Assembly (NCBI GenBank): GCA_018662225.1
Contig: JABJGO010000037.1
Coordinates: 1 to 49,313 of the forward strand
Origin: Rhodospirillales bacterium
GTDB lineage: Bacteria > Pseudomonadota > Alphaproteobacteria > Rhodospirillales > Casp-alpha2
Direction: 5' to 3'
DNA length: 49,313 bases
Below, one piece after another: positions 35,041 through 44,100 of the stretch (position 1 is the stretch's first letter; each line of letters opens with the position of its first letter). Both the position numbers and the translations under genes were made by a program. The notes beneath the pieces are model-generated. The model saw only the letters and a program-made list of their open reading frames with translations, ran no database searches and was not told where the DNA came from.

Positions 35041-36639
35041 TTAGAATATTCCCGTCTTGATCGAGTATTCCGTCGCAATCCCATAGCTTGGATCATCGTC
35101 TGAATCGATCATCAACTGGCCTGCGCGATTGAGCAGCGCATGGCAGTCACGCGACAGGTGGCGAAGTTGCAATGTCTTACCAAGCGCTTGATACTTGGAC
35201 GCTATATCTTCCACGGCTTGCAGGGCGGATTGATCAACAACCCGGCTATACATGAAATCAATAATGACCACATCGGGGTCTTCATCGGGCACAAACAGCC
35301 GTGCAAATCCAGCAACAGAGCCAAAGAATACCGGTCCTTCAATCTGATAAACCTTGCTGCCATCGGGCATGATGTTGACCAGGGCATGCAGACGTATAGC
35401 GTTGTTCCATGAATAGGCAAGGGCTGACACAATCACACCCACAATCACCGCAATGGCCAGATCGCTCATGACCGTCACCACGGTTACCAACAGCATTACA
35501 AGAGCATCGGTCAGGGGAATGCGACGCAGAATGGTCAGGCTTTGCCACGCGAAAGTACCGATCACGACCATGAACATGACACCGACCAGCGCCGCGAGTG
35601 GAATCTGCTCAATCATAGACGAGGCAAACAGGATGAACGTCAGCAGAAACAATGCAGCCGAGATGCCGGAAAGTCGGGTACGGCCACCGGATTTCACATT
35701 AATCATGGACTGGCCGATCATGGCACACCCGCCCATACCACCAAAGAACCCGGTTACGGTATTAGCCAATCCTTGTGCGACACATTCTTGAGAGGCGCCA
35801 CCGCTTTTACCGGTTATTTCACCGACCAGATTAAGGGTCAGCAAGCTTTCGATCAGACCAATGGCCGCCAAAATCAGTGCGTAAGGAAAAATAATCTCCA
35901 GCGTCTCAAAGTTCAGCGGCACCATAGGGATATGAAACAGCGGCAAACCGCCCTCGATGGATGCCAGGTCACCAACCCGCGGCACATCAATACCAAAGAA
36001 AATGACGAGGCCCGCAACAACCGCAATGCCCGCCAACGGGGCCGGTATGACGCTGGTGATCTTTGGCATGATCCAGATGATGCCCATGGTCAGGGCAACC
36101 AAACCTAACATGACCATCAATGGCATGCCCGTCATCCAGACTTTATCTCCGTCTGGACCGGGTATCTGAAACTGCGTTAGCTGCGCCCAGAAAATGACAA
36201 TCGCCAAACCGTTGACGAATCCCAACATGACGGGATAGGGCACCAGGCGGATGAACTTACCCAACCGGAATATGCCGGAAAGAATTTGCAAAATGCCCAT
36301 CAGAACAACCGTGGCAAACAGGTACTCAACACCGTGGGCCGAAACGAGCGCCACCATCACAACGGCCAGCGCACCCGTGGCACCCGAAATCATAGCCGGG
36401 CGTCCACCGATCACTGCCGTGATCAAACCAACGATAAAGGCCGCGTACAATCCGACCAGTGGATGAACACCGGCAACAAACGAAAAGGCCACGGCCTCGG
36501 GTACCAATGCCAACGCAACAGTCAACCCGGACAGGACCTCAGTCTTGATACGGCTTGGCGTAAATCGTGACAAGTTCGAGTCTTTCCAGTCAGAAATGGA
36601 AAGACGCGCAGCATAGTCGGCAAGCGAAGGCTTGGTCAT
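35041..36639 (-). CDS. SulP-family anion transporter with STAS domain
   Basis: SulP proteins import sulfate, bicarbonate or dicarboxylates across the inner membrane. The transmembrane domain (~30-410) has the hallmark EVLSGLTVALALVPEAVAFS, GGRPAMISGATGALAVV, and the GGMGGCAMIGQSMINVKSGG region; the C-terminal STAS domain (~430-530) includes VVIIDFMYSRVVDQSALQAV. ATG 36639 is taken because the longer frame (to 36801) would overlap the neighbouring GNAT gene and add a polar stretch unlike the family. 532 aa. Charge pattern resembles BicA-like and other marine SulP members, but the ion is not readable from sequence. Confidence 0.9.
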   Translation of the reverse strand: MTKPSLADYAARLSISDWKDSNLSRFTPSRIKTEVLSGLTVALALVPEAVAFSFVAGVHPLVGLYAAFIVGLITAVIGGRPAMISGATGALAVVMVALVSAHGVEYLFATVVLMGILQILSGIFRLGKFIRLVPYPVMLGFVNGLAIVIFWAQLTQFQIPGPDGDKVWMTGMPLMVMLGLVALTMGIIWIMPKITSVIPAPLAGIAVVAGLVIFFGIDVPRVGDLASIEGGLPLFHIPMVPLNFETLEIIFPYALILAAIGLIESLLTLNLVGEITGKSGGASQECVAQGLANTVTGFFGGMGGCAMIGQSMINVKSGGRTRLSGISAALFLLTFILFASSMIEQIPLAALVGVMFMVVIGTFAWQSLTILRRIPLTDALVMLLVTVVTVMSDLAIAVIVGVIVSALAYSWNNAIRLHALVNIMPDGSKVYQIEGPVFFGSVAGFARLFVPDEDPDVVIIDFMYSRVVDQSALQAVEDIASKYQALGKTLQLRHLSRDCHALLNRAGQLMIDSDDDPSYGIATEYSIKTGIF

Positions 36640-36725
36640 ATATAGGTCGTCCGGTGTTTGGTCAGTGAAAGTGTGCCGCCTACATATAGCAACGTGCGCC
36701 TGTTGCAAAGAATATCTGAGACTTT

Positions 36726-37187
36726 CTAGGTCTTCAGTTCCAACCTCGGTCCGATTTCCACGAATCCCTGACGCTTGTAAAAGGCCAGACTCCGGTGCCA
36801 CTTCGGTTGCTCGCCGGTTCCCACTTCAAGGAATCGCCAACCCCGGTCGCGTGCAAAGCTCGTCGCAGCCTTGATCAATTGCTCACCAACCTTCAGCGAT
36901 CGATAATCTGGGGCCACATACAGCTCGGAAATCTCTCCAAAAGCGCCACCCGCATAAATTGCGTGGCATTCGTGGAGCGTGATGACACCGACCGCCTCGT
37001 CCCCATCGTGGGCCAAGTAGGCCCAAATAGTGCCCTGTTCCAACAGGTTAGCCGCCATCGCCTTCCATTTGGCCACCATTTCTGGGCCATAGTGATCCGG
37101 TACAATCTCGTACAGCAACTGGCCAACCAGCTGCCCCACTAGGGGGGCGTCTGACGGGTTTGCGGGTCGAATTTTGATGTTTTTCAT
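36726..37187 (-). CDS. GNAT-family N-acetyltransferase
   Basis: A second GNAT protein, 153 aa. It opens with KNIKIRPANPSDAPLV, the usual beta1-alpha1 of the fold; the VGVITLHECHAIYAGGAFGEISELYV strands and YRSLKVGEQLIKAA acetyl-CoA loop follow. RGWRFLEVGTGEQPKWHRSLAFYKRQGFVEIG completes the C-terminal half (read in parts). ATG 37187 is preferred to TTG 37193. It is divergent from the Crp/Fnr-type regulator gene, with a palindrome between them. Substrate unknown. Confidence 0.85.
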   Translation of the reverse strand: MKNIKIRPANPSDAPLVGQLVGQLLYEIVPDHYGPEMVAKWKAMAANLLEQGTIWAYLAHDGDEAVGVITLHECHAIYAGGAFGEISELYVAPDYRSLKVGEQLIKAATSFARDRGWRFLEVGTGEQPKWHRSLAFYKRQGFVEIGPRLELKT

Positions 37188-37213
37188 CCCCAAATCCTAC
37201 CTTCGCCGGTATT

Positions 37214-37235
37214 TGTGACCAATAGTACACATGTG
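37214..37235. promoter_or_regulatory. Palindromic putative operator between GNAT and Crp/Fnr genes
   Basis: TGTG (37214-37217) is followed after ten bases by the perfect palindrome CACATGTG (37228-37235). TTGTGA at 37213-37218 could serve as a -35 box for the regulator gene, with ATACCT 17 bases on as a weak -10. The half-sites resemble Crp/Fnr targets, but spacing differs from the canonical TGTGA-N6-TCACA. Confidence 0.3.
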
Positions 37236-37335
37236 ATACCTCGAAAGTGGTAGAGTACTGCCCAAGGTTGATGTAGGACGGCGGCGCAATAGGGTGTAGC
37301 CTTGCGAGCAAACAACATGGGCCAAAGGAAATCAT

Positions 37336-38055
37336 ATGTCTGAGGGAAGCAATCAGTCCCTGAACGAAATTGCCTTGCTGGAAGGTTTGCCAGCGGAAGA
37401 GATATCGGCACTGGAACAGCGGTGCAGCTGGAACAGTTACGCCAAGGGCCAGACAATCATTGAACGCGACAGCGACAACCAGGGTGTGTACCTCATTTCG
37501 GTGGGCAAGGTACGTGTGGTGAACTTCTCCCTATCGGGTAAGGAAATCGCCTACGCCAATATTATTGCTGGCGACTATTTCGGTGAACTCTCCGCCGTAG
37601 ATGGCCGGCCTCGCTCGGCAGCCGTTGTGGCGGTCGAACCTTGCGTGATTGCCGTCATCCCCACCCATGATTTTCATGAATTACTGATGGCGCACCCGGG
37701 AATCGGTCTGCGGGTGATGGGGCGACTGGCCAGTATTATCAGGACGTGTGATGACCGGATCATGGATCTGAGCACCTTGCGCGCCATTAAACGTGTCTAT
37801 TCATTTTTGCTGGATTTGAGCCAACTGGATGGTGCCGGTGACGGCCTCTATCGTATATCCCCCATACCGACCCATGCTGATATTGCCAGCCAGATTGGTA
37901 CCACCCGCGAAACCGTGGCCCGTGCGTTCAGTGAGTTGCAACAGTCCGGTGTCATCGCCCGCAAGGGATCATCCGTGACCATCATCGACCATGAGACCCT
38001 GACCAACCTGATGGCGGCTGTTGACGTGGATGGTGAACAGGGCAACGCCCGTTAA
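37336..38055 (+). CDS. Crp/Fnr-family transcription regulator
   Basis: The N-terminal cyclic-nucleotide-binding beta-roll (~15-130) contains YFGELSAVDGRPRSAAVVAV, which keeps the Glu and the Arg-Ser pair that contact cAMP in CRP. A long dimerisation helix follows, then the winged helix (THADIASQIGTTRETVARAFSELQQSGVI) with the recognition helix Thr-Arg-Glu-Thr typical of the family. No N-terminal cysteine cluster is present, so it is not an oxygen-sensing FNR. AAAGGAA precedes ATG 37336. 239 aa. It is divergent from a GNAT gene and converges on the DddP-like gene. Its likely ligand is a cyclic nucleotide. Confidence 0.9.
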   Translation: MSEGSNQSLNEIALLEGLPAEEISALEQRCSWNSYAKGQTIIERDSDNQGVYLISVGKVRVVNFSLSGKEIAYANIIAGDYFGELSAVDGRPRSAAVVAVEPCVIAVIPTHDFHELLMAHPGIGLRVMGRLASIIRTCDDRIMDLSTLRAIKRVYSFLLDLSQLDGAGDGLYRISPIPTHADIASQIGTTRETVARAFSELQQSGVIARKGSSVTIIDHETLTNLMAAVDVDGEQGNAR

Positions 38056-38079
38056 TATGAACAGGATAATGCCCGGTAA

Positions 38080-39267
38080 TCAGAAATAATCGTCTTCCAG
38101 CGGGCAATCTGTGATGAACAGTTCGGGCCCGTTTTCCGTAATCAATACGGGTTGTTCCAGTTTGACGCCTTCGCGCGCGCCCACGGCCCCGATGTAGCTT
38201 TCCACACAGACAACCATGCCCGCTTCAAACACGCCGTCATACAAACCGTGTTCTTCGTCTTCCGGGTACAGGATCAACGGGTATTCCACCCCCATACCGC
38301 AGCCGTGCGCCACATCGGCGTATCGGTTGGCGAGGAATTCGCCCGGTAACGGATAGGATTTCTCGCCGTATTCAACAAATCCCATACCGGGGCGCAACAG
38401 GGCGATATTGTGATCCAGTTGTCTGGCTGAAAGTTCGTACAACCGGCGCTGTTCGTCCGTGGGCAGGCCGCCGCCCACAACCCAGCTTCGCGATATATCG
38501 GTATAGATACCGTAAGGGCCGATCAGGTCCGTATCGAAAGACATAAGATCACCCACCTCCATGACCCGGTCTGAGGTTTCCTGAAACCATGGATTAGTCC
38601 GCGGACCGCTGCTCAGCAACCGGGTTTCCGGGTACTCGCCACCACGGTCCAAATTGGCCTGCATCAAAATGCCCAGCGCCTCGTTCTCGCGCATGCCGGG
38701 TTTAAGCCGTGATTTAAGCACCGCAATACTTTCTTCACAGGCATCAAATGAAATGCGCATAGCCTTGATTTCATCAGTAGATTTGATCTGGCGGGCGCGT
38801 TCGGTTATGGCCTTGCCATCTTCGATCTCAACACCCAGCTTTTGCAGGGCCTGAACCGGCAGCCAGTCGGCCCGGTCCATGGCAAGGCGCTTGTTGCCGC
38901 CGCCATGTCGGTCAACCAGATCAGCGATTTCGGCGGCCCACTTTGCGGCCATCTCGTTGTTACGCGAGCCCACCATCATGTAATCCCAGGCACTGGCGGG
39001 CCTGATCTCATCAATGGTCTCAAGCCCCGCCGCCAGATGTTTCGAGCTTCCCAGATCAAACATGATGACCGGGCCACCCGTGGCGATGAAGGCGTACCGA
39101 CAGGGGTTATGCATGGTCCAGACCTGCATATTGCGGCTGCCCGTGGCGTAGCGGATGTTGACCGGATCAAACAACACAAGCCCGGCCACATCGGCCTCGG
39201 CCATAAGGCTTCGGATACGGTCCAGTCGGTAGGATCGCATGGCTTGTTCGTTTGGCAGCTCAGTCAT
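38080..39267 (-). CDS. DddP-like M24 protein lacking the DMSP-lyase catalytic Asp
   Basis: The sequence strongly resembles DddP, the M24-fold DMSP lyase of Roseobacters, for example FDPVNIRYATGSRNMQVW, ETRLLSSGPRTNPWFQE and FDTDLIGPYGIYTDISRSW. All six metal ligands are present: Asp245, Asp247, Asp257, His321, Glu356, Glu371. DddP's catalytic Asp lies six residues after the His; here that position is Val327 (HGCGMGVEYP), with Glu next to it. DddP's longer N-terminal arm is also missing: 395 aa here against about 450. It may therefore be a peptidase-like or novel lyase relative. ATG 39267; 35 bases after the stop of a Cys-rich secreted protein on the same strand. Confidence 0.85.
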   Translation of the reverse strand: MTELPNEQAMRSYRLDRIRSLMAEADVAGLVLFDPVNIRYATGSRNMQVWTMHNPCRYAFIATGGPVIMFDLGSSKHLAAGLETIDEIRPASAWDYMMVGSRNNEMAAKWAAEIADLVDRHGGGNKRLAMDRADWLPVQALQKLGVEIEDGKAITERARQIKSTDEIKAMRISFDACEESIAVLKSRLKPGMRENEALGILMQANLDRGGEYPETRLLSSGPRTNPWFQETSDRVMEVGDLMSFDTDLIGPYGIYTDISRSWVVGGGLPTDEQRRLYELSARQLDHNIALLRPGMGFVEYGEKSYPLPGEFLANRYADVAHGCGMGVEYPLILYPEDEEHGLYDGVFEAGMVVCVESYIGAVGAREGVKLEQPVLITENGPELFITDCPLEDDYF

Positions 39268-39279
39268 ACAGGGTTCCGC

Positions 39280-39315
39280 CAGTTACAATATCAGTTACAA
39301 TATCAGCTACAATAC
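39280..39315. repeat. Three tandem 12-bp units spanning a gene's 3' end
   Basis: CAGTTACAATAT occurs twice in succession and a third time as CAGCTACAATAC. On the minus strand each unit reads (T/G)AT/TA-TTG-type sequence that in the frame of the Cys-rich gene gives Tyr-Cys-(Ser/Asn)-stop, repeated. The gene ends in the third copy; the other two lie in the 35-base gap to the DddP-like gene. Confidence 0.8.
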
Positions 39316-39596
39316 AAGAGCTCAGTCTTGCACTCTTTCTTGCAATCCTTGTCACCGTCACAGGTTTTCTTGCACTGCTTGTAGATTTTCATGCAGTCCT
39401 TGGGCTCCTTGTTCACATCAACGTGTATTTTGGCGCAGCGTAACTGGCAGGTATCAGCCTCGCCTTCGCCTTCTTCCATAATGCAATCGGTCACGCATTG
39501 CAGCAGGTCGCCCGCGGCGTAAATCGGCACAGAAAAGCTGGTGAGTAAAAGCGCCACTGAGAACAGCATGGCAATCGTATTATTGATCTTTTTCAT
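39303..39596 (-). CDS. Secreted ten-cysteine small protein with twin CX3C motifs
   Basis: A 97-residue precursor with a good signal peptide (residues 1-28, cut after YAA). The mature ~69 residues hold ten cysteines at 34, 38, 50, 54, 68, 75, 79, 85, 89 and 96. The first four form CX3C-X11-CX3C, the next form CX6-CX3C-X5-CX3C-X6-C, so helical hairpins tied by disulfides are likely. The mature part is charged: acidic EEGEGEAD, then Lys-rich. GGGAG upstream of ATG 39596 supports expression. No family recognised; the twin-CX3C layout recalls small Tim or COX17-like helical hairpins, but by pattern only. Divergent from a YfcG-like GST and co-directional with the DddP-like gene. Confidence 0.75.
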   Translation of the reverse strand: MKKINNTIAMLFSVALLLTSFSVPIYAAGDLLQCVTDCIMEEGEGEADTCQLRCAKIHVDVNKEPKDCMKIYKQCKKTCDGDKDCKKECKTELLYCS

Positions 39597-39742
39597 GATC
39601 CGGGTCTCCCGTTTCTACGGATATGTGACAGTACCCTATACAAATCGAAAAGCCGAATCCCAAAATCCAAACCGTGTAGAGGCTTGTGACAAACAGAGCG
39701 GGTCCTTACTGTTTCTGGATATCCGATCCAAAAGGAGTTTCC

Positions 39743-40375
39743 ATGATCGATCTGTATACCTGGTCAACACCCAACGGGCGCAAGATTTCCATTATGCTGG
39801 AAGAGCTCGCGCTGCCCTACACCGTGCACACCATTGATATTGGCAAGGACGAGCAATTCGCACCGGAATTCCTGACCATCAGCCCCAATAACAAAATACC
39901 GGCTATTGTGGATACGGGTGGCCCTGATGGAGAGCCCATTTCGGTGTTCGAGTCGGGTGCCATCCTGATTTATCTGGCCGAGAAAACCGGCAGCCCTTTA
40001 CTGCCTACCGATCCGCGCAAGCGTATGGCAACGCTGGAGTGGCTCATGTTCCAGGTGGCTGGCGTTGGCCCCATGTTCGGCCAGGCCAATCATTTCCTGA
40101 AACACCTGGAACAGGACGTGCCTTACGCCGAAGATCGCTACCGCAACGAAGCCAAACGTCTTTATCATGTGATGGACAAACGATTGTCCGAGGGCGCGTA
40201 CCTGGCCGGGGATGACTATTCCATCGCCGATGTGGCAACATATCCATGGGTCATGCGGTGGGAATGGCATGAGATTGATTTGCCCGCCCTGTGCCCCAGG
40301 GTATGGGACTGGAAACAACGCATCGCGGCCCGCCCGGCGGTGGAAAAAGGCATGAACGTCCCAGTTATTGAGTAG
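39743..40375 (+). CDS. Glutathione S-transferase, YfcG/YghU (nu-class) type
   Basis: Nu-class GSTs act mainly as glutathione-dependent disulfide reductases. The start MIDLYTWSTPNGRKIS carries the Thr9-Pro-Asn11 element that holds glutathione in YfcG, in place of a catalytic Tyr/Cys. The ISPNNKIPAIVD cis-proline region and ESGAILIYLAEK follow; the helical C-terminal domain has SIADVATYPWV. AAAGGAG precedes ATG 39743, deciding against the earlier frame opening at 39686. 210 aa, normal. The YbaK gene starts 8 bases after its stop. Likely job: thiol/disulfide homeostasis. Confidence 0.9.
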   Translation: MIDLYTWSTPNGRKISIMLEELALPYTVHTIDIGKDEQFAPEFLTISPNNKIPAIVDTGGPDGEPISVFESGAILIYLAEKTGSPLLPTDPRKRMATLEWLMFQVAGVGPMFGQANHFLKHLEQDVPYAEDRYRNEAKRLYHVMDKRLSEGAYLAGDDYSIADVATYPWVMRWEWHEIDLPALCPRVWDWKQRIAARPAVEKGMNVPVIE

Positions 40376-40383
40376 GTGACATA

Positions 40384-40902
40384 ATGGCAGAATTAGAACT
40401 CAAAACGGGTAATCTGAACCGGGATACGGTCAAGCGCGTGCGTCAGTTTCTGGTGGATGCGGGATACCAGGACCGGGTTATGGAACTGGATGATACCGCC
40501 CGAAGTGCTGAGGATGCAGCAATCTCGATCGGCACTGAACTGGGCTCAATCGTCAAATCCCTGGTGTTCAGTGTTCAGGGCCAACTGGTCATGGCGCTGG
40601 TGGCGGGTGACCACCGTTGCGCGCCCGAAAATCTCGCCCGAGCGCTTAATTTAACGGGTGACGCCGGACCGGCAGACGCGGATACCATCAAACAAACCAC
40701 CGGATTTTCCATTGGCGGCGTGGCCCCGATCGGACTAAGCACAGCCCTGCCCATGGTCATTGATCGCAGCCTGAAGCGATTCGATACAATCTACGCCGCC
40801 GCCGGGCATCCTCATTGTGTATTCTCTACAAACGTGGAAGACCTGAAGCGCCTGACGGGCGGGATTGTGAGCTATAATATAGCCGTGCCAGCAGATCATT
40901 AG
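40384..40902 (+). CDS. YbaK/EbsC-family aminoacyl-tRNA deacylase
   Basis: YbaK-fold proteins hydrolyse mischarged tRNAs such as Cys-tRNA(Pro) or Ala-tRNA(Pro). Seen: the SIGTELGSIVKSLVF region with the conserved Lys, the GDHRCAPENLARAL segment, and GFSIGGVAPIGL, the Gly-rich loop binding the terminal adenosine. 172 aa is normal. It starts 8 bases after the GST stop, so it is likely co-transcribed. Which mischarged tRNA it edits is not readable; the loop sequence fits the YbaK/EbsC branch of free-standing editors. Confidence 0.88.
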   Translation: MAELELKTGNLNRDTVKRVRQFLVDAGYQDRVMELDDTARSAEDAAISIGTELGSIVKSLVFSVQGQLVMALVAGDHRCAPENLARALNLTGDAGPADADTIKQTTGFSIGGVAPIGLSTALPMVIDRSLKRFDTIYAAAGHPHCVFSTNVEDLKRLTGGIVSYNIAVPADH

Positions 40903-40942
40903 AGGCATATTGTCGTTATTTTACGCCATGTGAATTCCTGCA

Positions 40943-40973
40943 TTGACGCAGGGCCAATACATGCGTAGATAAT
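40943..40973 (+). promoter_or_regulatory. Candidate promoter of the serine tRNA
   Basis: TTGACG (40943-40948), 17 bases, TAGATA (40966-40971, within TAGATAAT) on the plus strand, about 70 bases before the tRNA. Reasonable match, not unique in AT-richer intergenic sequence. Confidence 0.35.
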
Positions 40974-41043
40974 GGCGAAATATAGCCAGTCGGCGCGTAT
41001 TCTGTATTTAACCTTGAATACGACCAACCCGATGGTGGCATGC

Positions 41044-41135
41044 GGACAGGTGGGTGAGTGGCTTAAACCAGTGGATTGCTAATCCGCCGTACTCCTACCG
41101 GGGTACCGAGAGTTCGAATCTCTCCCTGTCCGCCA
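41044..41135 (+). tRNA. tRNA-Ser (anticodon GCT)
   Basis: The acceptor stem GGACAGG (41044-41050) pairs with CCTGTCC (41125-41131), followed by discriminator G and an encoded CCA. The anticodon stem GTGGA/TCCGC encloses TTGCTAA with GCT at 41078-41080, reading AGC and AGT codons. A long variable arm (GTAC-CC / GGGGTAC) marks a class II tRNA, and the T-arm is GAGAG-TTCGAAT-CTCTC. No integrase or attachment-site duplication is seen beside it. Confidence 0.96.
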
Positions 41136-41166
41136 TTTCCTTGTTTCTAATCAAAGTTTTATGGCC

Positions 41167-44100
41167 CTAAGGCTTTCGGCCTAGTCCGCCGCCGCCGGGT
41201 AGTTCCATGAACAATCGTTTGCCGCCGGGGATGATTTGTTTGCCTTTGCCTTTGAGCACCGTGCCGTCGTCCAGGTAAACACGCCCCGGTGCGCCGGTAT
41301 CGCCACCATCACGACCGCGGGCCGGGTTATCAATTCGGTCGAACAGGGCAAACAGGGCAAAGGGTGCGCCCTCGCCGTGCTCGATCTCAATGATCTGACC
41401 ATCACCGCCGCGCCACTCACCTTCACCGCCTGACTGATCGCGGAACTCTTTGCGCCAATAGACAATCGGCGAAATGGATTCCGTAATCTCCACCGGTGTA
41501 TTTCGCACGCCGGATGGAAACGCCGTGGCTGATAAGCCGTGCTTACCCGGTCTGGCACCGGTGCCGCCGGAATGAAAGATGGTGATCGAGAACGGCGTGG
41601 CATTACCGTAACTTTGATCGCCCACAAGACCGTGCCCACCCGACAGCATGGGATTCCAGAGGCTGGAACTGCCCTCTGCCGGAACCTGACCCGGCAGGGC
41701 CTGGCCCAGACAACCCAGCACCACGTCCGGCAACATTTGCCCGACCACATGTCGCACGTTGACGGCGCACGGCCTCGGCGCATTCAGAATGCATCCCACC
41801 GGCGCATTCGTCACAATAGGGCGCAAGGAGCCGCTGTTGTTGGGGATGTTGCTGCCGATGATGCAGCGCAGACCAAACGAGGTGTAGGCTTGCGCGTAGG
41901 TCAACGGCACATTGATCCCGTAGGTCGAGACCGGCGATGTGCCGCTATAGTCCACAACAATTGAATCCGCCCCGATATCCACCGTGGCGTGAATATCGAT
42001 GGGCTTATCGTAGCCGTCCACTGTCATAGAGTTCGTATACTGACCGCGCGGCAGTTTGGAGATGGCCTCAATCATGGCCGTCTCAGATGTGGTGATAATA
42101 TGATTGCCCAGATCATCCAGTGTCCCAAGGTTGCTCTCGCCCATCATATCAACCAACTGACGCGCGCCGATTTCATTGCTGGACGCCAGCGAATAAAGAT
42201 CGCCCACGACCTGAACGGGCTCGCGTACATTGGTGCGCAAAATATCGAACAGGTATTTGTTCGCCACACCTTCCTCAAACAGCGGCATGATGGGGATGCA
42301 CAAGCCTTCTTCAAACACCTGACCGCTGTCCGGGCTGAACCCGATGCCACCGATATCAACCACATGAACCGTGGACGCAAACAACGCCACGATTGTGGCT
42401 TCGTGAAAGACCGGGGTTACGACCGTGAAATCAAACAGGTGGCCGGTGCCCAACCACGGATCGTTGGTCACATAAACGTCACCGGGCCGCATGGTCTCAG
42501 GCGGGTATTTTTCCAGAAAATATCCCACCGACGCCGCCATGGCATTCACGTGTCCGGGTGTTCCGGTCACAGCCTGGGCCAGCATGCGACCGCCCGGATC
42601 GAAAATACCGGCGGACAAATCGCCCGCTTCGCGCACCGTTGTCGAAAATGCGCTGCGGATAATGGCTTGCGCCTGTTCTTCGACGATGGAAATCAGGCGA
42701 TCCCACAACACCTGCATGCGAACGTCGTTGGCTAAGCCAGATTCGCGGCTACGCAGGGCTTCTGACACGCTGCGAACCAGTATCAAATCACCAAATTCAT
42801 TTAACGACACCCGCCAATCGGCAGGGACGATGGTGCTGGTTTGGGATTCCGCAATAATGGCCGCGCCAGCAATCTCGCCGCCAGCCTGCAATTGGTCCCG
42901 GTCAATCACGGAGGCTTGCTCAGGGTCTTTGGAGCGCGGGTCATGCAGCACACGGGCCTCACCCGCTTTCGGTTCAGTTTCAGGCTGGGTGGTCGCTGGC
43001 GACTTATCGTTCTCTGCATCAGGTTTGCGCGGTGCAACAACGGTGACTGACCAGGTCAGAATTTCGATCTGCATATCCGGCACCAACATGCCGAAGTGAC
43101 TTTCGTATACCGCATCAAATGCGGCGCGGATGATCTTTATTGACGAATCGTCCAGCGGCCCGGACGGCAGGTCGATTTTGACTTCGTGCCCCTGCCCCAC
43201 ATATCGCGCGTAGCCATGCCGACGCACATCAAGCGGCCCCTCCGGCATGCCCAATCGAACCACGTCGTTGGCTTCCTGTTCCATGGTAGCGAAAAGCGTA
43301 TTGATTGAAGCGAAATCAAGTGATTCCAGCCGCGCGTAGAAGCTTCTGACAACTTCATAGGCGATGGGCGCTAACAAAAAACCGATGGCGGAACCAACAC
43401 CGGCATCTGCTGGCACAATCACCTTTTCAATGCCCAACTTGTCGGCCAGTCGCGTGGCATGCAGGGGCGCTGCACCGCCGAAGGCTACCATGGTCCGACC
43501 GGCGAGGTCTTTACCCCGTTCCGCCGCGTGCACGCGCGCCGCACTAGCCATATTTTCGTCAACGATTTCAATCAAACCCTTGGCGGCGTCCAATGCACCC
43601 AGATCAAGTGCTCGTCCGATGCTGTCCTCCAGCGCCTGTTCGGCGGCCTGTCTGCTGAGCGTAATACTGCCGTTTGCAAACCGGTCCCTATCCAACCGCC
43701 CGAGAATCAGATTAGCGTCCGTTACCGTCGCACCCGTACCACCGCGCCCGTAACAGGCTGGCCCCGGCTCGGACCCTGCGCTGTCAGGACCGACCTGAAT
43801 GCGGTTCAACTCGTCCACGCGGGCGATGGAGCCACCACCGGCACCAATTTCCACCATTTCAATAACGGGAATTTTTACCGGGGTGCCGCTTCCCTTCATA
43901 AAACGGTGGGCACGGTCAATTTCAAACTCGCGACTGAGCAGCGGCTCGGCATCATCGATCAGGCAGATCTTTGCCGTTGTGCCGCCCCTATCAAATGAAA
44001 CGAGTTGATTTTCTTGCCGGGTCTTGGCGATGTGTGCGGCCAGAATTGCGCCACCGGCCGGTCCAGACTCAACCAATCGAATCGGGAATTTGGATGCCGT

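Noticed and set aside
41044-41135. tRNA-Ser as an integration site for a mobile element
   Set aside because: No integrase, no direct repeat of the tRNA 3' end and no change of gene style on either side were found within the window.
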